NCBI GenBank assembly: GCA_963815185.1
Contig: CAWFGC010000009.1
Span: forward strand, 744,001 to 808,000
DNA from: SHZL01 sp963815185
GTDB lineage: Bacteria > Pseudomonadota > Gammaproteobacteria > Xanthomonadales > SZUA-36
Direction: 5' to 3'
Length of the DNA stretch: 64,000 nt
Shown here piece after piece: positions 18,691-27,172 of the stretch. Position numbers and translations under genes: made by a program. Under the pieces are notes generated by a model that was not told the DNA's origin, did not search any database, and saw only the letters and a program-made list of their open reading frames with translations. How positions within the stretch are numbered: the first letter of the stretch is position 1; every line of letters begins with the position of its first letter.

Positions 18691-19455
18691 TTATGTTTGT
18701 CCAGGCCCCATTGCCTTGGCGCCCAGCTTGCTCCAGGCCTGCAAGCCGAACCAGATGACCAGCCCAATTCCCAGAATGGGAACGAAAACGCCGTATACGA
18801 CGCCCCCTGCGGCCATCGCAATAATGGTTGCAATGGATTTCAGAATGCTCGATTTGGCCGGCTTCGGCGCTTGCGAAGGTTCGGCTTTTTCAGATTTTTG
18901 CTGCCTTGCCATAAGGGCCATATACACAAGCATGACCAGTCCGATGACCGGGAAAGTGATGAGGTAGAAAAGACTGATGAAAGGTCCGAGAAGAAACAAG
19001 CCGATGTTTTTCAGCCGCGAGACAAACGGGTTTGTTGCTCGTGCGCGCGCAATTTCGCTTGCCGACGTGCGGGGCTGCAAGGATTCCGCGGCTTTCATTA
19101 CACGGGCAGCGGTCTCCGCAAGCTGTTCCGGTGAGACGGGCTGGTGCAGCAATGCAGCCGCGCCAGCGGCTGTGGCACCTGCCTGATCGGCTTCAGAATC
19201 GTTTGCGGTGACGATGACTACCGGAAGTCCGGCCCGGAGCGCACGAATTTCCTGCGCCACTTCGAGGCCGCTCATGCCTCGCAACACAACGCCGGTGAAT
19301 ACTGCGTCGTATTGGCCCTCGTCCAACATCCAAAGAGCCTCCTCGCCGCTTGCCGCAGCGCTGACGGCGTACCCTTGTCCGGAGAGTGCTTGTTCGAATT
19401 TTTCTCTTACCGCAGAGTCATCGTCTACGACGAGGATTTTGCGTGCGTTGCCCAT
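18691..19455 (-). CDS. degenerate response-regulator receiver fused to a C-terminal membrane domain
   Basis: Residues 5-120 have the receiver fold (ILVVDDDSAVREKF at the start), but the phospho-acceptor Asp is Gly55 (FTGVVLRGMSG) and the conserved Lys is Gln105 (LLHQPVSPEQL). The acidic pair D11-D12 and Thr83 remain. It is therefore a pseudo-receiver that probably cannot be phosphorylated in the normal way. Residues about 147-180 and 203-235 form two hydrophobic blocks, likely two or three membrane helices each side of a charged linker rich in Lys and Glu. No output DNA-binding domain is present. It precedes a nonahaem quinol oxidoreductase gene by 35 bp. I do not recognise the membrane domain; a role in assembly or regulation of that complex is a guess. 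Confidence 0.75.
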   Translation of the reverse strand: MGNARKILVVDDDSAVREKFEQALSGQGYAVSAAASGEEALWMLDEGQYDAVFTGVVLRGMSGLEVAQEIRALRAGLPVVIVTANDSEADQAGATAAGAAALLHQPVSPEQLAETAARVMKAAESLQPRTSASEIARARATNPFVSRLKNIGLFLLGPFISLFYLITFPVIGLVMLVYMALMARQQKSEKAEPSQAPKPAKSSILKSIATIIAMAAGGVVYGVFVPILGIGLVIWFGLQAWSKLGAKAMGPGQT

Positions 19456-19803
19456 GATGATTCTCCTTCCCGGGTTTGCTGCGCTGAGTCTTCAACGGTT
19501 TTTTGGTACAGCGCTGACAAACAGGAGTATAAGTCGAACAATTGAGTATTGAACAGCCGTTGGGGCCGCGCGATGACCCGGATCACGGCAAAACCTCATT
19601 ATTGCCTTGCCAATTACCGCCGGGGTTGTTTCGCACCGGATCCGCTTCCAGCCTGATTCTTGCCCGCTGAGAGAAAGATACCATGCGGCGGCAAAGTATA
19701 TCTGGGCAAGAGTTAAACTGTATAATTAAGCCAGTGTCAAATGAATTGGATTTTTATTGAAGCTGGAAACGCCCTGCCGGTTTGTTTCCAGGCGAGGACT
19801 CTT
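19456..19803. other. divergent intergenic region with a -10-like element
   Basis: The gap lies between the pseudo-receiver gene (minus) and a tetrahaem lipoprotein gene (plus). TATAAT at 19721-19726 is a good -10 for the plus-strand gene, although no strong -35 is seen 17 bases upstream. I find no gene or repeat here. Confidence 0.4.
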
Positions 19804-20922
19804 ATGAAAAGCTTCCTGTTTTGTATTGTCGCTCTGCTGATGTTGGCAGCGTGCTCGAAAGAGCCTGAACCGCAACAAGCTGCGGTGGATATCGAAGCGG
19901 GCAAGGCCATTGCAAAAGCTACTTGCTCGGCATGCCATGGCATGGATGGGCGGGGTGAGGGCGCCAATATTCCCAATCTGGCCGCACAGCCGGCTGACTA
20001 TCTGGTCGATGCCTTGCATGCGTACAAGGATGGCAGGCGGCATCACGCCGCGCTGCAGGATATGACGGCAGGCATGAGTGAGGCGGACATCCGCAACATC
20101 GCCGGATACTATTCCAGCCTGCCGCCACTCGAAACCATAGCCCCGGTACAGCCTCCTCCGGCAGATGCTTCATCCTATGATGAAGGTGGAAAAATCGCCG
20201 CGAATTGTGCTGACTGTCATGGCGAAAGAGGGTACAGCACAACTCCCGGCGTTCCCAGCCTGGCCGGTCAACAACCCGCCTATCTGATTGTATCGACGCA
20301 GGAATACGCCAGTGGCAGCCGCGGTCACGTGGAGAAGGCAGCTATGCTGAAGGGCCTGAAAAAGCTGGATATCGAAAAAATGGCCATGTACTTCGCATCA
20401 CAACTGCCCCCTGCCCGCGAAGCACCGCCGTTCGGTGATCCGGTCAAAGGAGAGCCACTCAGCGCCGGGTGTGGAGAATGCCACGGCGCCCGGGGTATCA
20501 GCCATGATCCCCTGGTCCCCAGCCTGGCCGGCCAGGAGCCCAATTACCTGGTCAAAGCCATAAAAGCCTATCGCGATCATGAACGCAAGCATGAAGAAAT
20601 GATGACCGATAAAAACGACCAGGAAATCGAGGACATCGCAGCCTATTATGCGATACAAAAACCCGAGTCCGCTGGTGACCAGGGGGCATCGGTGCAGGAG
20701 TTGGCCGCAAAATGCGACCGTTGCCACGGACCTGCCGTGGGTAAGACTTCGATGGTGGTGCCATCACTCAATGGGCAAAACGAAGAATACCTGGTCAAAA
20801 CGATGAAAGCCTATCGCGACAATGACCGCGGCAGTTCCATGATGCACAAGATGAGTGCGGATTACAGTGACGAGACGATCGAGGCGATTGCCAGCTATTA
20901 CGCCAGCCATCCGGCCAACTAA
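19804..20922 (+). CDS. tetrahaem cytochrome c lipoprotein made of four c553/c4-type domains
   Basis: About 372 residues. The signal ends in LMLAAC, a lipobox, so the protein should be lipid-anchored. Four repeats follow, each with CXXCH (CSACH, CADCH, CGECH, CDRCH), then a P-x-L-A/N-G/A-Q block, and a conserved KAYRDxxRxHxxM-type Met that is the likely sixth haem ligand. The ATG at 19804 is preceded by GAGGACT; an upstream start at 19741 would bury the signal peptide. It is a relative of the four-domain cytochrome at 22328-23570. It ends 47 bp from a convergent operon with a shared terminator between them. Likely role: electron carrier between inner- and outer-membrane complexes. Confidence 0.85.
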   Translation: MKSFLFCIVALLMLAACSKEPEPQQAAVDIEAGKAIAKATCSACHGMDGRGEGANIPNLAAQPADYLVDALHAYKDGRRHHAALQDMTAGMSEADIRNIAGYYSSLPPLETIAPVQPPPADASSYDEGGKIAANCADCHGERGYSTTPGVPSLAGQQPAYLIVSTQEYASGSRGHVEKAAMLKGLKKLDIEKMAMYFASQLPPAREAPPFGDPVKGEPLSAGCGECHGARGISHDPLVPSLAGQEPNYLVKAIKAYRDHERKHEEMMTDKNDQEIEDIAAYYAIQKPESAGDQGASVQELAAKCDRCHGPAVGKTSMVVPSLNGQNEEYLVKTMKAYRDNDRGSSMMHKMSADYSDETIEAIASYYASHPAN

Positions 20923-20936
20923 CTAATGCCACAGTA

Positions 20937-20960
20937 CGCAGCCCGGTTCCACGGGCTGCG
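20937..20960. terminator. bidirectional stem-loop between convergent genes
   Basis: CGCAGCCCG pairs perfectly with CGGGCTGCG across a 6-base loop, in the 47-bp space between the stop at 20922 (plus) and the stop at 20970 (minus). A partly T-rich tail (TCGTGTTATT) follows on the plus strand. Confidence 0.7.
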
Positions 20961-20969
20961 CGTATCGTG

Positions 20970-21770
20970 TTATTCAGCGGGTTTCGACCAATCAATGTCA
21001 TCCGGGTTGCCAAAATGCCTGCGTCTGACGTGTTCCGGCACTTTGTAAAACCACATCTGGTACATAGATACGAACCACATGATGGCAAAAGCCACGGCAT
21101 TGAACATGCCGGCCAGCAACACCACCCAGGCCCATGGGGTGAATACCTTGGTGACATACCAGCCAAGTACATCCGCCATGATCCCGGCAAAGGGGAAACC
21201 GATAATAGTGGCCTTCAGCCAAACGGGGCGCATATAGGCGTGACTGAAAACAAAACCCAGGATGAAGAAGATGAAGGTCATGCCGAACAGGTGTATGTGT
21301 GATACGCGCACCATGGTGAACAGGTCTTCGCCGGTATTCTGCGCGACCACTGTCTGGATGTTGTCATAACCATCCAGATTGGGCAGGTGGGGATTGCTGC
21401 CATCATGACAACTCAGGCAATTCTCCTTGACGATGGGTTCGATGTTCGATGTATAGCCCTTCTTGTCGGCGCCATTGTGAATCCAGGCAAGCATTGCCTC
21501 CAGGTCACGCTGCGGCAGCATGCCCGACATTGCCCCCTTCAGTGCGGACTCCAATTCCGTAGTCCCCGCCCGGCCGCTATAAGTGACCTTGATGTCATCC
21601 ACCGACAGCCCCGGTTCGCCATCGGCTCCCGAGTGCGCGAAAAAAACATAAATGGAGGCGAACAGGTAGCCCAGGCCAAGCACCAGTAAAGCGCCCGTAA
21701 ACAACACGCGCATGCTGACGGGTAATTCCTGGAAATGCCGGTAAAGGCGGTGGAAAGTCGTGTCGCTCAT
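20970..21770 (-). CDS. membrane protein with one cytochrome c haem site
   Basis: 266 residues: one N-terminal helix (about 20-42), a periplasmic part with a single CLSCH near residue 117, then four helices (about 150-245). HLFGMTFIFFILGFVFSHAY contains membrane histidines that could bind haem b or quinone. The gene is the last of the minus-strand operon that includes the NrfD and ferredoxin subunits. It belongs to a conserved family seen beside respiratory cytochromes, but I cannot give it a firm function. I infer a membrane haem protein of the same electron-transfer chain. Confidence 0.7.
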   Translation of the reverse strand: MSDTTFHRLYRHFQELPVSMRVLFTGALLVLGLGYLFASIYVFFAHSGADGEPGLSVDDIKVTYSGRAGTTELESALKGAMSGMLPQRDLEAMLAWIHNGADKKGYTSNIEPIVKENCLSCHDGSNPHLPNLDGYDNIQTVVAQNTGEDLFTMVRVSHIHLFGMTFIFFILGFVFSHAYMRPVWLKATIIGFPFAGIMADVLGWYVTKVFTPWAWVVLLAGMFNAVAFAIMWFVSMYQMWFYKVPEHVRRRHFGNPDDIDWSKPAE

Positions 21771-21864
21771 TGTTTTTGGTTCCCTGGCACTGGCGCAGGC
21801 GCGCCAATCCTCACAGTGGCAATGCGGCCGGTGTGGGCCGGCTCAATCAATATTCGCAGAAACT

Positions 21865-21900
21865 CGAATGTCCTGTCATTATCTCATGACAGGACATTCG
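21865..21900. other. perfect 15-bp stem-loop within the operon
   Basis: CGAATGTCCTGTCAT and ATGACAGGACATTCG pair without mismatch around a 6-base loop. It lies between two minus-strand cytochrome genes (22242-21922 and 21770-20970). The T-run (TTTT) is on the plus-strand side, so on the transcribed minus strand it lacks a terminator tail. It may be an mRNA-stabilising or processing hairpin that sets unequal expression of the two genes. Confidence 0.6.
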
Positions 21901-21921
21901 TTTTGACTCTTTTTACAGATA

Positions 21922-22242
21922 TTATTCAGCGGGAAGCGAAGCGTAATAGGCTGCCAGGTCGGCCATATCCTGCTCGCTCAGATCTTCCGCGTACATTTTC
22001 ATCGTGTCATCGGGGTCTTCGCGCGTGCCCGCCGTAAACGCTTTCAGCTGTTCGACGAAGTAAGCCTCATCGAGTCCGGCCAGCTTGGGGGTTTCATCAT
22101 CGCCCATGCCGTTTTCACCGTGGCAGTCGGCGCAGTCCACGGACAACTCCTTGCCCTTGGCGGCATCACCGCCTGCCTGTACGGAACCGGCTGCAATCAG
22201 CAACAAAAACAGGGCTGCAAACATCGCTTTCTTCAACATCAT
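21922..22242 (-). CDS. small periplasmic cytochrome c (c553/c4-like, one haem)
   Basis: About 106 residues with a signal peptide ending near VQAGG, one CADCH motif, PKLAGLDEAYFVEQL and a Met (DTMKMYAEDL) that is the likely axial ligand, then the closing ADLAAYYASL. GAGGAG six bases before the ATG at 22242 fixes the start. It is the single-domain version of the repeated cytochromes encoded on both sides. It lies in the minus-strand operon, 85 bp after the four-domain cytochrome, and is a plausible soluble shuttle. Confidence 0.82.
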   Translation of the reverse strand: MMLKKAMFAALFLLLIAAGSVQAGGDAAKGKELSVDCADCHGENGMGDDETPKLAGLDEAYFVEQLKAFTAGTREDPDDTMKMYAEDLSEQDMADLAAYYASLPAE

Positions 22243-22327
22243 TTGGTACTCCTCTTGGTAACACTGTGGGTCCATAATAGACCGGTCCTGCAAGATTTCG
22301 TTCGCCAGTCAACGCGACGGCTGAACA

Positions 22328-23570
22328 CTATTCCTCGCTTTCGTTCTCACAAGGAAGTTGCAAATACACCACGGATTTGGGTTGCTGCGACGAATAGTGG
22401 CGTACTATGCGCTCGATGTCCGACTCGCTCAAGGGTTCTGACATCGCGTGCATCACAGATGCCTTCCGTTTGCCGGAAGCATAGGCCTGCATCGCTTTTC
22501 TCAGGTAGTTTTCATCCTGCCCCGCCAGCATTGGGAAACGCGGATCGGTGCTATTACCGTCCAGGCCGTGGCAGCGCTCACAGCGCTGCACCCACTCAGC
22601 CGTGGTGAACGGCGCACGGACGTCCCTGCGCACCGGTTCCTGGCTGGCATAAAAAGCGGCCAGGTTGTCGATTTCGGCTTCGCTCATCCCGGCAACAGCC
22701 TTGATCATGGATTCATGGTCGCGTTTGCCTTTCTGGTAGGCCTGTATGGCCTTGACGAAATAACGTGCATCCTGGCCTGCTATTGTTGGCACGTTGGCGT
22801 TGGTCGCATTGCCATCGGCGCCGTGGCAGGTCGCGCATTTCTCGGCTGCCGCGCTACCCGCTTTCGCATCGCCGTCAGCGGCGGTTTCCGAGCGCACAGG
22901 TTTTTGCACCGCATAATAGGTGCCCATTTCCTTGATCGTCTGCGGGTCCAGATTGCCGACCAGCTTGCTCATCAGTTTGTGGCTGCGCTTACCCTCAGCG
23001 TATGACTGCACGGCGCTTGCAAAGTACTCAGGATCCTGTGCGGTCAGGTTGGGCATGCCGGAGGCAGCGCTGTTGCCGGTTTCACCATGGCATTTGGTGC
23101 ACTTGCTGAGGGTGCTGCGGATGCCTGTGAAGGGGTTTTCACCCAGCGAATCCGGCCCATTGGCGGCCTCCTCCGCTACCGCTTCTTTGCGTCCCGGCGT
23201 GAGACCGGCGTAATAGGCTGATACGGACAAGCAATGCCTCGTCATTGAGAAAACTGCTGACGTGCTGCATGGATTCATTCTCTCGCGTGGCGCTCTGGTA
23301 CTCGCGCAGAATCCGGTACAGGTATATAACCCGCTGTCCCGCCAGTTGCGGCTGGTCTTTCCCTGTTTGCAAGCCATCCATGCCATGGCATTCCGCGCAG
23401 GCAGCCTGGGCCACGGTGCGGCCGATTTCGATCATATGCGCCGAGGGGAACAAAGCGGCCCGTTCCTTTTCCTGGATGGGTTCGGTCGAGATTGCGGTCT
23501 GGGCCCAGGCGGATGCCGATCCCATCAGGAACGCAACCACAGTCGGCAGGAGAAGTATGGCTTTATTCAT
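22328..23570 (-). CDS. four-domain tetrahaem cytochrome c (one frameshift near 23225)
   Basis: The first frame starts at MNKAILLLPTVVAFLMG (23570), a signal peptide, and carries CAECH and the first domain up to LNDEALL. The second frame picks up at SAYYAGLTPGRKEA and carries CTKCH, CATCH and CERCH. Each domain repeats the c553-like pattern with a P-x-L-A-GQD block and a Met near the end. The break falls inside the conserved AYYAGL helix, so a missing base in the sequence is likely. With the break mended the protein has about 413 residues. It resembles the lipoprotein at 19804-20922 but has a normal Sec signal without a lipobox. Confidence 0.8.
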
Positions 23571-23643
23571 TGGTGATGACTCTGATTTTGAACTGTCGGG
23601 CCAGTAATACCAGTGATTACCATGCAGTGCAATAGCCGCCGGA

Positions 23644-24264
23644 TCAGCGACTTTCTCTGCTGCGGCCGGCAATGTCCACCAATTCGCGGATCTCACCCGA
23701 CTTGTCTTCTACCAGCCAATGGGTCAGGTCGCCGCTGGACATCATGCCCAGCACTTTACCGTCCTCAACCACCGGAAGATGCCGGATGCGCTGATTTGAG
23801 ATGATGGCCATCGCCTCTTCCAGGGTGGTGGAAGGTTTGACGCAAATGGGGTTATGCGACATGACCGCAGCTACTTTCGTGTATGAAGGTTCGAGCCCTG
23901 CACCCAGCACCTTGGTGATGGCATCTCTTTCGGTAAAGATTCCGAGCAGCTCCTCGTTCTCCATGACCAACATCGCACCGATGTCCAGATCATTCATCAG
24001 TTGCACACATTCGGTAACGGAGACGTCGGGTTTGACCGAATGAACCGCCGGTTTGCGTTCGTCCAGCAGGGTACCCAGGAATTCGCTTTTCCTGTCCTTT
24101 CCCTTTCTGAAAAATACTCCGATGGCGACGGCCAGGGCAAACATCAACAATACGTAAACCGACCATTCGAGCACGGGCGCCGGTAGCGTCACCTCATCAG
24201 CGAACGCAGTTCGCGACAGTAATGCGCAAGTAGCTGCCGCGGTGCATGCATATGGAATTCTCAT
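23644..24264 (-). CDS. membrane-anchored CBS-domain pair protein
   Basis: 206 residues: signal peptide or first helix (MRIPYACTAAATCALL), a second helix (LEWSVYVLLMFALAVAIGVFF, positions about 30-50), then two CBS domains (about 75-135 and 140-195). The CBS features GAMLVMENEELLGIFTERD and RIRHLPVVEDGKVLGMMSSGD are clear. CBS pairs bind adenine nucleotides and sense energy or redox state. The start at 24264 has GAGGAGG just upstream. Its place directly after the NrfD gene suggests regulation of the complex by nucleotides, which is an inference from position. Confidence 0.85.
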   Translation of the reverse strand: MRIPYACTAAATCALLSRTAFADEVTLPAPVLEWSVYVLLMFALAVAIGVFFRKGKDRKSEFLGTLLDERKPAVHSVKPDVSVTECVQLMNDLDIGAMLVMENEELLGIFTERDAITKVLGAGLEPSYTKVAAVMSHNPICVKPSTTLEEAMAIISNQRIRHLPVVEDGKVLGMMSSGDLTHWLVEDKSGEIRELVDIAGRSRESR

Positions 24265-24293
24265 GACAATCCCTCCTCGGGTTCGAACCGGCA

Positions 24294-25463
24294 TCATGCG
24301 GTCCTCGGTGGGTCGGCCCAGGGTGGAAACAGGCGCGTGAGCAACCACAGCAGAAGGAGAGGTGCAATCAGCAGAGACGATGCGGATATGAGGCTTTCAC
24401 GCCCCCACAGCGGCAGTGGATAACTCAGCAATCCTTTACCGGTCTTGGAGATTTCCTGGCCACCGATGACTACATTCCAGCGCATCAGCAGCACGTTCAT
24501 CAACACCAGCACGGCACAGATCGTGGCGCCGATAACAAAAGCTTTACCTCGTGTATTGGTCGCAATCATGAGACTCATGACCACGATTGGCAACAGGGCG
24601 CCACAGCCGAACTGCAGCACGAAGTAGCGCCAGAAAAGTGGCCCCTGAACGTATTGCATGATCATATCGATGCCTTCTCTGCCCTTGTACACCATGTTGG
24701 CGAATTCCAGACCCTCCAGGATGACAGTGAACATCAGGAAGCCCCACAGTGCATAAGTCAGCCCTTTCATACAGGCAAAATCCACCGGTATACGCCGCAG
24801 CCTGCAGGTGAGCACATACAGGACCATCAACAAGGCGATGCCGGAGACAATGGCTGAAAACAGGAATATGACCGGCATCAAGTCGGATTCCCACCACTGG
24901 CGGGCCTTCAGTGAGCCATAGACAAAGCCGATGTAGCCATGCAAGCCATGGGCGGAAGGAATGCCAACAATGGCCAGGATCAGCAGCAATTTGCTGTCGA
25001 TCGCACGGGCATTGGTTGAAACATCGTCGGACCAGAGCGTCACCGCACGGTAAAACGTGCGCGCCAGACCCGTGGAATTCTGTGCACGGGCTACATTGTC
25101 CGTGCGAAATACAAACCAGCACTCCAGAGACAGCAGCACCGTATAGAAGGCGGCGAAGAAGCCGAACATCGCAAATGCCGAGGTCAGATGCGGGGTGATC
25201 ATGGAATTGATGGAACGTTCGGGATGACCCAGGTGCAGCAAGAGCGGGGTGGGCACAAAAAGCATGAAACTCAGGGATGTCAGCAAAGCCAGGCGGGCAA
25301 CCGGTTTGAACTGTTGCATGCCAAACACGTGGTAAAGACTTGAAACGGTGAAGGCGCCAGCCACCAGGCCGGTCAAATAGGGGTAGATAACAATCAACAC
25401 GCCCCAGGGAATAATCGTCTCATTCGGGTAAACGTAACCGGTAAAGGAAGCAATCTCAGTCAT
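24294..25463 (-). CDS. NrfD/PsrC-type quinone-interacting membrane subunit
   Basis: 389 residues with about nine to ten membrane helices. The N-terminal part WGVLIVIYPYLTGLVAGAF and the block LHLGHPERSINSMITPHLTSAF are NrfD/PsrC signatures; the latter region lines the quinone site. It overlaps the ferredoxin gene stop in an ATGA arrangement, so the two subunits are translationally coupled. Together with the Fe-S protein and the pentahaem cytochrome it forms a membrane complex similar in outline to Cbc/NrfCD-type modules moving electrons between the quinone pool and periplasmic cytochromes. No molybdopterin catalytic subunit is encoded nearby. Confidence 0.88.
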   Translation of the reverse strand: MTEIASFTGYVYPNETIIPWGVLIVIYPYLTGLVAGAFTVSSLYHVFGMQQFKPVARLALLTSLSFMLFVPTPLLLHLGHPERSINSMITPHLTSAFAMFGFFAAFYTVLLSLECWFVFRTDNVARAQNSTGLARTFYRAVTLWSDDVSTNARAIDSKLLLILAIVGIPSAHGLHGYIGFVYGSLKARQWWESDLMPVIFLFSAIVSGIALLMVLYVLTCRLRRIPVDFACMKGLTYALWGFLMFTVILEGLEFANMVYKGREGIDMIMQYVQGPLFWRYFVLQFGCGALLPIVVMSLMIATNTRGKAFVIGATICAVLVLMNVLLMRWNVVIGGQEISKTGKGLLSYPLPLWGRESLISASSLLIAPLLLLWLLTRLFPPWADPPRTA

Positions 25464-26297
25464 GATACGTCCTTGTCGATACCGACATAGAAGCACATGG
25501 GCGCATTCCCGCTCTCCGGTTTCAGCACCAGCACCCGGTTGTCGTGAATGAACTCGTTGATTTCACTGGATCCATCGTTCAAATCGCCGAAAATGCGCGC
25601 TTTGGTCGGGCAGACTTCCACGCAGGCCGGCTGCAACCCCTTGGTAATGCGGTGATAGCACCAGGTGCACTTGTCGGAAACACCTTCTTCCTCGCGGAAA
25701 AACCGGGCGCCATAGGGACAGGCCTGCACGCAATAGCGGCAGCCGATGCAATAATCGTGATCGATCAGCACGACGCCATCTTCGGTCCTGAACGTCGCTC
25801 CCACCGGGCAGACCTGGACGCAGGCAGGATGCTCACAGTGGTTGCACATCTTCGGCACAAAGAAGGCTTTGCTGACCTTGGCGTCTTTATAGCGGTTGTC
25901 AAAGCGATACTCGCTCTCGGACCCGGATGCTGCGATGTTCTGCGGGTCAGACTGACTGTCAATGCGCGCGTTCTCCTCGCCTTCCAGGTAGACATAGCGC
26001 TCGACCCAGGTGCGAAAGTGGTGTGCGTCCTCAGGCACGTCATTTTCTGCTTTGCAGGCTTCAACGCAGCGCAGGCAGCCGATACATTTGGTGGCGTCAA
26101 TACCGTAAGCCCAGCGATGCTTGGTCCAGTCATATTCCGGTGTCGGGAAGGAGCCTGTCGGCTTGCTGCAGCTTGCTCTTCTTTCGTTTCCTGGCCGAGC
26201 AGACTGCCACCACCGACAACGAGGCCAGGCCGGCGAGCGCCGTGCCCGTGGCGCACAGGAAATCACGTCGCCCCTTGGTTTCCTTGTCGTTTTTCAT
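25460..26297 (-). CDS. Tat-exported four-cluster 4Fe-4S ferredoxin subunit, NrfC-like (frameshift near 26200)
   Basis: The start at 26297 (AAGGAG upstream) opens MKNDKETKGRRDFLCATG, a twin-arginine signal. The frame then changes between about 26160 and 26230, and the rest continues as YDWTKHRWAYGIDATKC in another frame. Cysteine clusters: CIGCLRCVEAC, CNHCEHPACVQVCP, CIGCRYCVQACP and CTWCYHRI with CVEVCP, giving sites for four 4Fe-4S clusters. It should carry electrons between the NrfD subunit and the pentahaem cytochrome. The signal and the mature part each look intact, so the break may be a sequence error. Confidence 0.83.
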
Positions 26298-26336
26298 GGT
26301 ATTGCTCCTTCCCGGCATCGCTGAATTGACCAGGCG

Positions 26337-27095
26337 CTACTCGGGAGATTTTGCACCCAGGCTCTCGTAGTACTGGGCCAGTTCGGCAACTTCCTCATCA
26401 GTTAACGCTTTGGCAAACTTCGCCATGATCTTGTTCTTGCGGGCGCCGGTCTTGAACTCGTTTATGCGCTCGATGAAAACGGCAGATTCCAGACCGGCAA
26501 GGACCGGATTCTTTTTCACGCCCTCGCCATGTGCGCCATGGCACTTTGCGCATTTTGAGGTAATGGCCGGCGCGTTGTCGGCAGGCGCAACCTGTCCGGT
26601 TTCTTCTTCCTGCATTTCACTCGGTGAGTGAGGGTTGTGGCAAGTGTGACACTGCGGGGTTTCCTCACCGGGAAACGGATGCTCGCCCAGCACGATCTGG
26701 GGTTGCGTGGCCGGCCGGCCGGTTATGGCCAGATGACAGGTCGTGCAGAGCTTGATCTTGTCGGCTGGTATCAGTGTTTTGCCGTCGTCGGGGTGTTGTG
26801 CATCCGTGCCATGGCATACTTCACATTGAACCGTGTGGTGAACACCGATCGCCCAGTCGGCATTTCTGTCAATATTCTTGTCGGCATTTTTGCCGGAATG
26901 ACATGTCAGGCAGTATGCTGAGCCCTGGTATAACGGTGTCGGGGCTGCGAGCTCAGGCACGGCATCCGCCCGGTAATGGCCGAATCGGTAAAAGGATGGA
27001 TCGGTCAACCAGGATTTGGCGACAAGGGCCAAAACCAACACAGTCCCGACCAACAAAAGCAGTCGGGAAATATGCTTGGGCATTTTCTTGACCAT
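26337..27095 (-). CDS. membrane-anchored pentahaem cytochrome c
   Basis: 252 residues: an uncleaved or signal helix (about 8-27), then four multihaem-type CXXCH motifs (CLTCH, CEVCH, CTTCH, CHTCH) and a C-terminal c553-like domain with CAKCH, a Met (IMAKFAKALT) and the closing ELAQYYESL. It heads the seven-gene minus-strand operon ending at 20970. The mix of a tetrahaem module and a monohaem module suggests it receives electrons from the Fe-S subunit and hands them to the small cytochromes encoded downstream. An ATG at 27083 is an alternative start. Confidence 0.85.
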   Translation of the reverse strand: MVKKMPKHISRLLLLVGTVLVLALVAKSWLTDPSFYRFGHYRADAVPELAAPTPLYQGSAYCLTCHSGKNADKNIDRNADWAIGVHHTVQCEVCHGTDAQHPDDGKTLIPADKIKLCTTCHLAITGRPATQPQIVLGEHPFPGEETPQCHTCHNPHSPSEMQEEETGQVAPADNAPAITSKCAKCHGAHGEGVKKNPVLAGLESAVFIERINEFKTGARKNKIMAKFAKALTDEEVAELAQYYESLGAKSPE

Positions 27096-27114
27096 ATAAC
27101 AGTCAAGAATAGTG

Positions 27115-27147
27115 GATGCACCGTGATGTGCATCTGATCTGAATCAA
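27115..27147 (-). promoter_or_regulatory. inverted GATGCAC pair and FNR-like box before the NrfD operon
   Basis: GATGCAC-N6-GTGCATC occupies 27115-27134. It is followed by CTGAT-CTGA-ATCAA at 27134-27147, which matches 9 of 10 bases of the FNR/ANR consensus. Both lie 20-52 bp upstream of the pentahaem gene start. This suggests anaerobic control of the operon plus a second regulator shared with mtrA (see 10142-10165). Confidence 0.5.
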
Positions 27148-27172
27148 GAAATTCCGGTGCTCTGAAACAGTC

